Assembly: GCF_019059575.1 (NCBI RefSeq)
Contig: NW_024881503.1
Coordinates: forward strand, 2,108,001-2,172,000
DNA length: 64,000 bases
DNA from: Amphibalanus amphitrite
Taxonomy: Eukaryota; Arthropoda; Thecostraca; Balanomorpha; Balanidae
Direction: 5' to 3'
How positions within the stretch are numbered: position 1 is the first letter of the stretch; each line of letters starts with the position of its first letter. Under the pieces are notes generated by a model, which had not been told where the DNA came from, made no database searches, and worked only from the letters and a program-made list of their open reading frames with translations. Positions 33,401 to 45,400 of this stretch are shown here, one piece after another. The translations under genes and the position numbers were made by a program.

Positions 33401-36400
33401 AGCCTATTTCAACTTCATGTATGACAAGCCCCACTGTTCTTTATTAGAATACGCTCATACTGATGTAGGATGCCGCAACGTTTTTATCTGCGGATGAGCA
33501 CAAATTGCAGGATACATCATGCATCTCTTATCTGCTCATTTATCAGCTTTATCAGTGTTTTTTTTTTCGACCAAATCAATCTAAAGAATCAAGGCCAATA
33601 GTTATCAGGCCATCACAGCAAATCTTCAGTGGCACCTGCACAACTGTCGTTTTCACTGCATTCACGTTCCGTTTCTTCGTTCACGGCCGGCCACTGTCGT
33701 TTTCATTCCGCGCGCTGTTTTCGATTCACTGTCGTTTTCATTCCGCGCGCTGTTTTCGATTTACTGTCTGGTGTGTTGTCGTGTGTTTCTGGCGCACGAG
33801 CGCACCCGTGCCGCCGCCCCGGCTCGTGCCCGAGTCCTGAGTGCGCCCGTGCCGCCGCCGCCCGCCCCGGTCCGTAGCTGAGTGCGCCTGTGCCGCCGCC
33901 AGCTGATTGGGCCCGCCGGTCGACAAGACTGGCGCGGATAGGCAGAGACGACGCACGCCATTACGTTTTGTTTACTTGGTGATTAACGTAACGACTCAGG
34001 AAAGAGTTCTCGGAATAAATCTCGTTTAACTCATTAAATACAACTCTTTCATTCGGACCGACCGAAACACAACATGGCGCGGTCGGTATTGTGATTATTA
34101 AGTGATTGAGTTTTAAAGTATATAGACATGAGTGAGAATGAGAGTGAGGTGCAGACACTATCGGCCCTGCTGCGGAGGCAGGCCGAGCTATCAGCCCAGC
34201 GTGAGGAGCGCCTGACGAGCATGATGGAGAGCCTGATGTCCAGGGAGCTCTCCACGGGAATGGGAACGGACACGACTACCGACGCGGCGGGGGCTGAGCG
34301 GGGCGCTGACGGCCGTTCCACCACCGCCCGCCCAGCCGTCCGCCTGCCGGCTTCGGCGACCCCGGCCCCGTACCTGACCTCTTCAGCCTCACTACGTGAG
34401 TTCACCGTATGGACGGAGAAGGTGAAGGGCTATTTTCTGCTGACCGGAGCCGGTGAACTACACGTGAAAGGCCAGCGCGCCGCGCTGCTAAGCTTGCTAG
34501 ACGAAGACTGGCACCGAGTAATCCGTTTCGGGCTCGACCTGACTGAGGACGCGACCCCGGACACCGTCATGAACGCCATGGAGGGTCACCTGCCACCTGT
34601 AGTGGTCGGTGTCGACCACTACAGTCACCTGCCACCGACCACCTGTAGTGGTCGGTGTCGGGCAGCGCCGCACCTACCTGGTGAAGACGGGAAGCGGAAG
34701 AGTCCTCTGGCGGAATCGGCGATTCCTCCGTCCCTACCGGCCACTGCTTGAGACTGGAGGGCCACCCGCCGCTGAGCCGCCCCGCGCGGCCGCAGATGGC
34801 GCAACGCCCGGCGAGTCCGTCCCCGCCACCGTCGGAGCAGCCGCACCGCGGCCGCCCCCGCTGCGCCGGAGCAGCCGTGCGCGCCAGCCCCCCGATCGCT
34901 TGTCCGTGCGCTGGGGTGGTGTGACCTATTCTCCGTAGTGAAGACGACCGCAGTCGTCTTGGGGGGAGATGGTGTGTTGTCGTGTGTTTCTGGCGCACGA
35001 GCGCACCCGTGCCGCCGCCCCGGCTCGTGCCCGAGTCCTGAGTGCGCCCGTGCCGCCGCCGCCCGCCCCGGTCCGTAGCTGAGTGCGCCTGTGCCGCCGC
35101 CAGCTGATTGGGCCCGCCGGTCGACAAGACTGGCGCGGATAGGCAGAGACGACGCACGCCATTACGTTTTGTTTACTTGGTGATTAACGTAACGACTCAG
35201 GAAAGAGTTCTCGGAATAAATCTCGTTTAACTCATTAAATACAACTCTTTCATTCGGACCGACCGAAACACAACACTGTCGTTTTCATTCCGCGCTGTTT
35301 TCGATTTACTGTCGTTTTCATTCCGCTCGCTCTTTTCGATCCACTGTCGGCTTCTCTCCGGGTCGCCTCTCCTGTGCACTGTTCAGCCGGAGTAGGTCAC
35401 CCCCTCCGGCCACTGCAGGAAGGTCACTGCATGCAACCGGCCGGCCACTTTCAGCATCCAGAATGCAAGAAATCGGCGCGCGAGACACGCTCGCCTCTGC
35501 AGCAGTTGGGAACAGCGCTGACGCCTGCTCGCCGTCACTCTAGTCCGATGGCAATGCTCCAGGATGACAGGAGCAAACCGATCGACGTTACCCAACGGAC
35601 CGGGTGCCGGCGCGGCTGGCAATGCGGCGCACTGAGCACAAACGTGACGGCCGCAGGCGTCGTGTCACGACGTGACGTCATCTCGGTCGTGACTCGTGAG
35701 TCGGCACTGCAGGCGACTCGGCGCTGACTATCGTCGCTGATACTCAGCGCTGACCTCGCCGAGGTACTCAGTGACGTGAAGCACGTGCTGACGGGGGCTG
35801 CAGACCACTGAGGGAGTGGAAGATTGTTTCTCTAACCTTCATGGCTCCCGATGGATTTGGCTTGGATTTGGTTCCCATCCCATCATTTCAATGATTTCAA
35901 TTTGAGCTTGAAATGCGCTGCATTTCGCTTTGCTTATGTTGACTCGTTTCAATGGTCGCTCGTCAATTGACAAGCCTGATTTGGTCTTAATAATTTCGAC
36001 CTCCTATACTACCTTTGACAAACTAATATTCAAAATAAAAACTATGTTTTAGACATAGTGTGGAAAGAACACCTTACGGGCTACTTTTCTGACGGGAGGC
36101 TTTAAGCTAGCTTGTTTCCCAAGCGTCATAGATGAATCGGCTTCGGGAAAAAACTCAAGTGGGTACCTACCGTACTACATTTACATGTCCATATTACGCC
36201 ACTTTTGACTTGGACCGAGCAATCGAAAGGGTGCGTTGTAACTTTATGACCCACTGCTGAGGGCTCGGGGTCGAAAGTCGGCCATCGGAAGATGACTGTC
36301 TGATTTGGACTCCATGACAAATCCGTGCTACCATTTCTGGCTATGGTCCGATCGTAGAGTGAAGAAATCTACCAGAAGCCCGATACCGTCAGTCGTGATA

Positions 36401-39400
36401 CCAAAGGGCTGATTTAGCTGGAAGTTGCGTCCTTTCAGATAAAACATGCAGTGTGTGGAAACCCTTATGAAGGTCAGAGTTACTGAATAAGTTTCGTTCG
36501 GCCACGCTATCGATGACTAGGGCAATATGTTCAGATAATCATGGTACTCAATTTCGAGATTGAAGTCATTGAACAAATGATTAAAGTAATGCTGTTGTAT
36601 GAAAACCGCATCATGTTTCAAGGAGATCAAGCTGGATTTTTCAGCGTGGTCTGTGGCCTGTCATGGTTGATGAAGGCAGCAGAAGCGATATAAATTCAGT
36701 TGTTAGGACAGGACCCGGCCAAGTCGTGTAGGTACAAGGTTCTGCAAGTTTATTCAACTCTCCGGGATTTCCTGAGCGGAAAGGAGGGGTCATAGCCTTG
36801 GCAGCAAGAGAGTTCTTCTGATGCGTAGTTCTGGTCCTTTGCTTAGCAGATAAGTGATAAATGCATCTTGCAACTCTGTGTTGTCATGACAAAATATCAT
36901 CTAAATTTAATCGCTCTGTCGATCGGTACTCTGAAAACGCATCTATTTCTGCTTTCACGCAGGATCAGACACTCGTACAGCCGGAATGTATCACTTGTTC
37001 CGACAGTTTCGGAGTCGTGCTTTAGCCGCGTATCTGCTGATAGCCCTCTTCTGTTGATTTACTCTGTTCCTGTACACTTGAATTACAAGCCATTGGTATG
37101 ATATGCAGTATACACTATGGGTACCACTTGACAACCGTTTTACCTAAAGTCGATAGTTATAAACAAATGTAAGAAAGGGCCAAAAAAGCGATTCTGTGTG
37201 GGTCAGGATCTTGGCCATGTTTTGTTACGTCGTAGCATGAAATTGTGATTTGACGCTTTCGTCTTTTGTTTTCGAGGACGTTTAGGTTTTCAGATAATTC
37301 AGCTCCCGTTCAATAATTCAGTTTATAATTCATAAATTCCCATAAATTCAATTTGGGCTCGAGTTAGAAGTGTAGCTCCTAATTCAAGTGTCCTTTCTCT
37401 ACCTTTCCAGCTCAAACTCAATGCCGGTTAGAGTTAAATTTAGACATGTCCCAAGACGTCGCCGATAAGCCCTTTCTTATGCCAATCACGTGAGCCATAG
37501 GAAGTCAGCATGGTAGTGCTGTTGAGCTTGATGTTATTCCTCGCTGTGCAGCCTGGCAGTAAGGAAGATAATTTAATAAGAGAAGAGGGCTAGGGTGAGT
37601 ATTTACACACGGTGGGCGTCATCAGAATGCAGTGGTAAAACGTCATCAAGGTCAAGCGATTTAGCTGTCCGTTGCACAATTTAATGGTAGGGTGGCTTGG
37701 AAGCAAAGGTTGCAATATTTCGGGGACTCGTGCGTATCGTGAGTACTGGGTAGGTACTCTGTAGCCGCACGTTGTTTATGCCTAACCCAAATAATTCATT
37801 GTGTAGGTATATGGTTGATGGCTCTTCTAGTAAATCGCTCTTATCGCTTGTTGTATTATGCAAAGCACACCTGTAACAAAGATAATTAAAATGAGATGCA
37901 GCTGAATCAACCAATGCCTGATGCAGCACCTATAAAACTGAGTTCACCTTACATATGCCTCATCTCATGGCATCAGTTTGAACTGCTGTTAGCATAAGTC
38001 GAGTATTGCGCGACATTTCCAATCAGTTCCTAGAAGTCGGTGTATTTGAAGGACACAGTTCGAGTGATTTGGCGTTTATATGTATGCAGCGCTGGTTCCT
38101 GGATCATACTGGCATTTCCAGCCACCAGTCAAGGTCAATGCCTCAGGCAGTCACGGTCTGAATGGCTAAACAGCTTGAGGCAAGCGAATTAGCCAGCGAA
38201 TTAGCTCGAGGCAAGTGGTTAGCTCGAGCAAACCAAGTTTGACCTGGTATCAAAGTCCAATTGTTTTGAATAAGCGGCCCTTGTGCACATTTATGATAGC
38301 TTTCGAAGGTCTTGCTTACGAATTCGGCATAAAATTGCACAGCCGGACGGGACTTAAATGTGCAAATCTGCAAAAAAAAAAAAAACAGAATTGATAACGT
38401 GCGACTATGAAAAAACGAGAGCTTCATTGGTAAATTGTCTTTGATTATCTTCAAAATAATAAGGGAAGACGATGAAGACTCCGACATCCATCCAACAGCC
38501 AGCTAGCAGTCGCCAGTCACCAAAGATCCTTCCTATATGTCCATTCAACATCCCCTCATGCCCATCTATCATAGTTCAACATATTGTCTCTGCAGGATTC
38601 CTCCACGTCCCATAAGGAGCCCCTCTATCTGCAGACTCCCATGGCGCAGACCGATATTATAATCAGCTGACCCGTCACTGCACCCCCCCCTGACCCCCCG
38701 CGTCGCAATGGCGCAGCTACGGCCACGACCTTGGACACTGCCGTTATTGCAGGAGGGGGGGGGGGGAGCTCGTCTGGCCAGTCTGCGCCCGTCTCAGATC
38801 GCGCATTGCCCATCACGAAGCCAGAAGACGCTACCGGAGCTTCTTCTACCCCACTTCCCTCCCCCCCCCCACGTCACCGGGAGAGGGGATGACGTCATCC
38901 CGGGGCAGACGACATCCGGCTATGACGATCTCTGAAACAAATGTATGATGAACGCGATAGTGCCGGGATGAGGTATGCAGTCCATGGACCTCGTGGTAGG
39001 CTTAGAGATGTCGGAAATGGTGGGCGACTGCAGACTGAATTTATGTAGGGTAAGGGCGGGTAAGAGTACGCGGGCGATAAGAGTACGCATCAGCTGTTTT
39101 GGTTGCTTAGCAACGCGGGCTTGTCGAGTTCATGATCCTGAGAAGTCAACAAAAACAGAATTGATAACGTGCGACTATGAAAAAACGAGAGCTTCATTGG
39201 TAAATTGTCTTTGATTATCTTCAAAATAATAAGGGAAGACGATGAAGACTCCGACATCCATCCAACAGCCAGCTAGCAGTCGCCAGTCACCAAAGATCCT
39301 TCCTATATGTCCATTCAACATCCCCTCATGCCCATCTATCATAGTTCAACATATTGTCTCTGCAGGATTCCTCCACGTCCCATAAGGAGCCCCTCTATCT

Positions 39401-42400
39401 GCAGACTCCCATGGCGCAGACCGATATTATAATCAGCTGACCCGTCACTGCACCCCCCCCCCCTGACCCCCCGCGTCGCAATGGCGCAGCTACGGCCACG
39501 ACCTTGGACACTGCCGTTATTGCAGGAGGGGGGGGGGGGGGGGGGAGCTCGTCTGGCCAGTCTGCGCCCGTCTCAGATCGCGCATTGCCCATCACGAAGC
39601 CAGAAGACGCTACCGGAGCTTCTTCTACCCCACTTCCCTCCCCCCCACGTCACCGGGAGAGGGGATGACGTCATCCCGGGGCAGACGACATCCGGCTATG
39701 ACGATCTCTGAAACAAATGTATGATGAACGCGATAGTGCCGGGATGAGGTATGCAGTCCATGGACCTCGTGGTAGGCTTAGAGATGTCGGAAATGGTGGG
39801 CGACTGCAGACTGAATTTATGTAGGGTAAGGGCGGGTAAGAGTACGCGGGCGATAAGAGTACGCATCAGCTGTTTTGGTTGCTTAGCAACGCGGGCTTGT
39901 CGAGTTCATGAAGTGACATGAAGCCGCCAGTGCGTGCTTGTCACCAACGGAACGTGGGCGTTGAGCGGTGACGCTGTTGAGTTTAAGGCGATGAATATTA
40001 TTTTCGAGCGTTATGATATTATTATGGTATGGTACAATAATTTTGATACTTGGCAGTTGAGATAAGGTACATTTCCGTGATTGTTGTGGGAAACTTGTGA
40101 GGTTATCTGGGGAAATACTGTGCAGTGCAATATTCTGTTTGCGAAGTTTTGCACAACGTTTCGGGGTTGTTTTGTGCGCGAATTGCATGTACGGTAAGAG
40201 GACGCACTGTTCAGGAGGGTAAGAGTACGCAGAATTATACATTAAATCGAATATACAGAAATATGAAATTATTAATCTATCGCTCAATGACGTTTGTTTT
40301 GTAGGTATATCATCAATGGAGCACTGTGATGCAGATGCGTACCCGAAATTCTTCCAAATACGAGTTATTCTCCCTTTTGATTGTACATTTTTTTTTAAGA
40401 AACACACGACATGATTATTTCCTGATTTATAGACTTCAAAGATTTATTTTATGTTTTTCTTTTTGGATACTAGAATTAACTTAAATGCCTTCTGAGTTTG
40501 AAGTCAAGCATTTGGACAGTACAAGCTGCATAGGTGTGTGTTCATATGCTTGCGTACTCCACCCGCCTGGCGTGCGTACTCTTACACACCCCAGGCGGTA
40601 AGAGTACGCAACTGCAGCGGTTCAGAAAATGTCAGTTTTAGACCACTTCCATTTACGCTGAAGGATCGTTGCCCCATGGGTTGATGGCTAATTCAATGAA
40701 CTTTAATATTCCCTATTTGCGAGTTCTTTCTTTCAAATATTAAACAAATGAGAGCAAGAAATCCACTAAGTGCGTACTCTTATACGACTTCACCCTATTG
40801 CGTTTAGCGATGGTCGCCTGTTTGTCGAAGGTTGCTACGTTGTTGTCCTTTTTCTGCCAGAATGAAGCGGTGGTGCGTTCGTATGACGATGTTGGCCGCA
40901 ACGCTCATCATCTCATGAAGAACTATAAAATGTTTTGAGCCTTAAAAGCATATCTGCACCGCATGCGTATACAGTGGTTTGAGTCATGCAGCTTTCTCAG
41001 ATAATTACTCCAACAACTGGTTAACCCGCGCGGGGCTGGGGTCTCCAGCCGAACGCGCGGGGCTGGGGGGGGGGGGTAAATTTTACCCCCCCTGTTATCT
41101 CCCGAACTAATGGTCCGATTTGGAAAATTCAAACGCCAATCGAAAGCTCTCATCACGAACTACTAAAAACATGTACTTAATTTAAAGTTTGAGGTCAAGG
41201 TCAAGGTCAGGTCAAGGGTACAAATTGCAAGTTTCTACAGTATCGGCCTTGCACCGTAGTTGCCGAAGAATGGAGTCATGGACTGAGACTGATCGCCCAA
41301 AACGTGTTCTTAGGCTACCAAGACAATATTCGTTGCATACAATATCATTTAGAGGTCAAGGTCAAGGTCAGGTCAGGTCAGGTCAGGTCACCAAAAAACA
41401 AAATATAGAAAAGGGCATGTGCGACACATGTTTTATGGGTCATTTTACTCATAGAATTCAATAGGCACACTCAATAAGTGATATGGACCACCTCTGGATG
41501 AATTTCAGGTCGAGGTCAGGTCAAGGTCAGGTCAAGTGAGGTCAAATTTTGAAGTTGGTTGTTAAGGCCTAAAAAGGTGTCTATCTGATGCAGTTTTTCA
41601 CGGCAAATCAAATGGTGCTATTTTTGTTTCCGTACGAGGTCTAGAACTTCCAAAAAAGTCATTTTTCAAAAATTTTGTGTGTCGTGACGTCATAAAATTT
41701 TGAATAACTCCCACATTTTTGAACCGATTCTTCTAAAATTTGGTATGTAGGTGCACATAGACCACTTCTCTGACATATATTCCGGTTTTTTCGATAGACT
41801 AAAAATTTTGGATTTTATAATGATTTTCCCAAAAAAATCAGTTTTTTGAAAAAATTTAGGCCAAAATCCAAAATTTTCAAAAAACCGAGATAGCCATTTG
41901 ATAGACAAAGTAAAATTACGTATAACCTTTTTTGTTACGTCTTGATTCCTTTAAAAATGAAGATGTTAGCGGCGTTTGAACTTTTGCCGTTTTTGAGGCG
42001 AAAATGGCGAACATGACGTCACTAAAACGTCAATTTCTCAAAAATTTTCTGACGGATTTCGCTCAAATTTTCAGGGAATGTGTCAAATTGATGTAAGAAA
42101 AGGTACTGAAAGTTTGGCGGCGCTGCGCGCCGCCGTTTTTGAGATATCGCAAAAATTCGCGAGGGGGGGTAAAATTTACCCCCCCCAGCCCCGCGCGGGT
42201 TAACAACCGGGCGCCCTCCAAATGGAACATTGTAGGTTATCCGAAAACGGACAACGCTTCTAACTCGAACCTCTTCGAGAGACTAGAGAGCGTGAAATGG
42301 CTGGACCCGCTTCCGGCCGAAATTTGGAGCTTTCGTAGGCTGCAGTGTCCCTGACATGTGGCGTAGCACTAAATAGTTCGGTGTGGTCACACAACATAAC

Positions 42401-45400
42401 TGATGTGTGTGCACCGCAATCTTCTGGGTCGTGGTAAAAAAACGGGGTCAGTGTCAAGTCATGTTCATGCAGTTATAAACTTCAAAATCGTGTATATGTA
42501 GGTAGCTAAGCTATCACAACTAGACATTCCTATCGTTACATATTGTTTGCTGAACTGCGAAGTTGTGATGCCTATTTATAGTGTTTGGATCTCAGAGTGT
42601 CCACCATCTTGTCGGACATTAGGTATGCTTCAGGAGCTTCACTGCGTCTCAAGCCCTGACATATGGGCATGTTACGTCTGGGAGATAGTCAGCTACAGAT
42701 CACTGTTCAGTTTGATGAACCCAACCCAGCTGCAGTTTAAGGCCAGTGTCTATGGAGCTATTTCGAGACTTCTCACTCAAGGGGTGTCAAGCGAAGTACA
42801 ACAAAATACCGACCACATAGTATTGTACGGAGAGGTGACATGCTTGCCCAACGCAGCGACAGGATGTAACAAGGATGGGACGGCCACTCAGAGAGGATAA
42901 CAGTCTGTAAGCAGGATGTACGGAGCACCGCGAATAGCTGTTAATCTCTGATAACCGTTATAAACCGGGTCCCGCCTTTCGTGACAATAACTTTTTCCGC
43001 TAATTGCGATAATTATCGGTCATCTTGCGCATTTCACAGCTATGCAGTATGTGTCTACATCAACCCAAATGTGCGTGTATTTGTGAACTCGCTGCTCACT
43101 ACTACGAGAGTGCCATTTTCAGCACTCATTGTGGTGTTTTTCGGTTAAAAAATATTGAAATAACAACTTTAAAATATAAACTTCTCACTTGTGCTGAGCT
43201 CCTTGGTTGACCTTGATTTAGGCACGGTTCCTGTCGGTCCGGGAGGTTACATAACATCTGGATTTTTCGTGTCAGTGTCACCGGGTGATATCCGTTTTCT
43301 GGGCGCGTGATGTATTTACACGGGTTAGACAGGAACTGCGCTCCAGGGCCTCGGCGGCCTTGTCCGTATCGGTTGAAGATGCTGTCATGCGGAGGGGCCG
43401 CGCTGTGGAGACTGCATATTGAGCTGGGTGGGTTTGAATTTCAAACCATAATAGGGCTGACGTGCTTAAAATGAAGCCATTCAACTTGACCTAAATCTGT
43501 GTACTTCGCTCGCAATGACGCGCTTATAGAGCTGCCCCTCCCATCTAAGCGATGGCTTACGAGCGTGTAAAACACATTTCAAGAAAATGTCCTTAAACGT
43601 TTTATAACGAATGGTGCGCAATAGATTCTTCTTCCCTCTTCTACATTCCTCTTAATATTCCATCTGTAACCGACATGAAAGTGAAGGGCATGTTTTCGCA
43701 GGTGGCTGTTAAACTCGCCCGTCCTCGAATGCTCCCGAGGGCATTGACGCCGTGTTGACTCTTGTACGCCAATGTCCCTGCACTTTCTGGATTAATATCA
43801 GGCCACCAGACACTGTGACGAATGCCGATGAGACTGGCATGACGGAGTGCTGCTCTTGCGGAGGAGACACAGAAGGAGTGCCCTCTCTCCTAAACAGGAA
43901 AGGAGAGATCATGTCCCCAGTGCAGGAGAACGATGAATCCTGTCTCAGACACCCGACTGGGGATGGTTTGATTCATCTTATCGCCCCAAAGAAGGGCCTA
44001 CCCCGTCTGCCAGCCGGGGAAGGGCCGGTAAGTCCCATCCAGACGTGGTAACACGCTGCGTGCTGCGCCACACATAATAGAATACTGACAAGGCCAGTGA
44101 ATCCCGCCGAGGAGACCGTAAATATTCAGCAGGTCAGGATGGCGCAGTCGGCCGCACGGCTCACCACCTGCCCTGGCAGGTAGCGACTCCGTGCCTTACA
44201 GTGGCACTGAGCCGACTGCCTGAGCCGACTGCCGCGCTTACAGCCGGTTTGAGAAGATAACGAATGCCCAGGCTGAGTGCCAACTATGCACGGAGAACGT
44301 GTCAGATATGACGGACCGGTGGCAGCGGGATTTTATCGTCGCACAACTTAGCAGCATGCGTACCTATTATCATCACAATTGTAGCTTTTAGAAGTCAAAG
44401 GTTACAGCTAAATAGCTGTTTACTATTTACATCTTGTTATACTTTTTACTGTATTGATACCTACACAACGTTTTATGTAATTACATTTGTCTTATACTAG
44501 ATAATCCTATGCTAGTTAACGATCGATTGGATAACTGTTTGGGCATTTGGTTCACCATCAGTTTGCTAATCTCTCGGGGCTATTTTGCCTGTTGCAAATG
44601 CATCACCGGTTGAGCACTGATTGCAGCTGTCAAAGGTAGTGCAGTGATGTAAATTATTATTCTGTCGTAAAATTGAAAAGCTGAAGTAAGGGTATGCTGT
44701 GTGGATGCAGGGATTAGTTAGACAGTACATACATGGGTGGAGAATGTTTGAAAAAGTTACCCCGGCCGGCGACCGATAGTCGGAAAGACGACTAAGCTCA
44801 CGTTGTTGTCACCGATCATCATAAACAAACCCCTATTCTGACCCATGGAAATGGAATAATGGACGTTGTGTTTGTTCAAGGGTGAGCGTTGTATCCGACA
44901 TTGTATCATTCATAACATTGTTGGCGATGATTGAAAAGGCGATTTTCTTTTAAGTGATTTTCTTTACTTAAACTTTTGCAATTTCACAACATATCCAAAC
45001 CATACCTATCATGAGTCATTATGAGTAAATGTTGCGTTTTCAGCTTTTTATTGTGTCTCAAAATAGCTATAAAAAGATGACAGCTCACCTCGTGGGAGCT
45101 TTACAGAGAAAATTGAACGTTCGAACCAAAGCAGTAAAATGGGTCACTGACATCCAGGGACACAGTCTTTTTCAATGTTGGGTGGCTCAACCTCTCATAA
45201 GACAAACAGGGAGTCTATCCAGGGATATCGACCGGTCCCGGTCTCGTAGCTCAATCGCTTGAGCGTTGGACTCCGCGTGGCGAGAGCACGCGTTCCGGTT
45301 ACAACAGTCCGAGCTCGAAGCGTGACGGACGCTCGGTGTATATGAGCATCCTGACGGCTACGCCCTGACGGTATGGTTACGGTTTGTGGCAGGCCAGTCG

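Larger units (their letters stand above)
33769..35275 (+). mobile_element. LTR retrotransposon, internally deleted, very young
   Basis: Two 306 bp LTRs (TG...CA) flanked by the 5 bp duplication CTGTC (33764-33768 and 35276-35280). A primer-binding-type start TGGCGC follows the 5' LTR, and a purine tract GGGGGGAGA precedes the 3' LTR. The internal region keeps only part of a gag-like frame and a piece of the pol C-terminus. It cannot move on its own, but identical LTRs point to recent insertion using proteins supplied in trans. Probably Gypsy-type. Confidence 0.85.

Noticed and set aside
35374-35727. 117-codon frame after the LTR element
   Set aside because: No recognisable domain and no relation to the retrotransposon.
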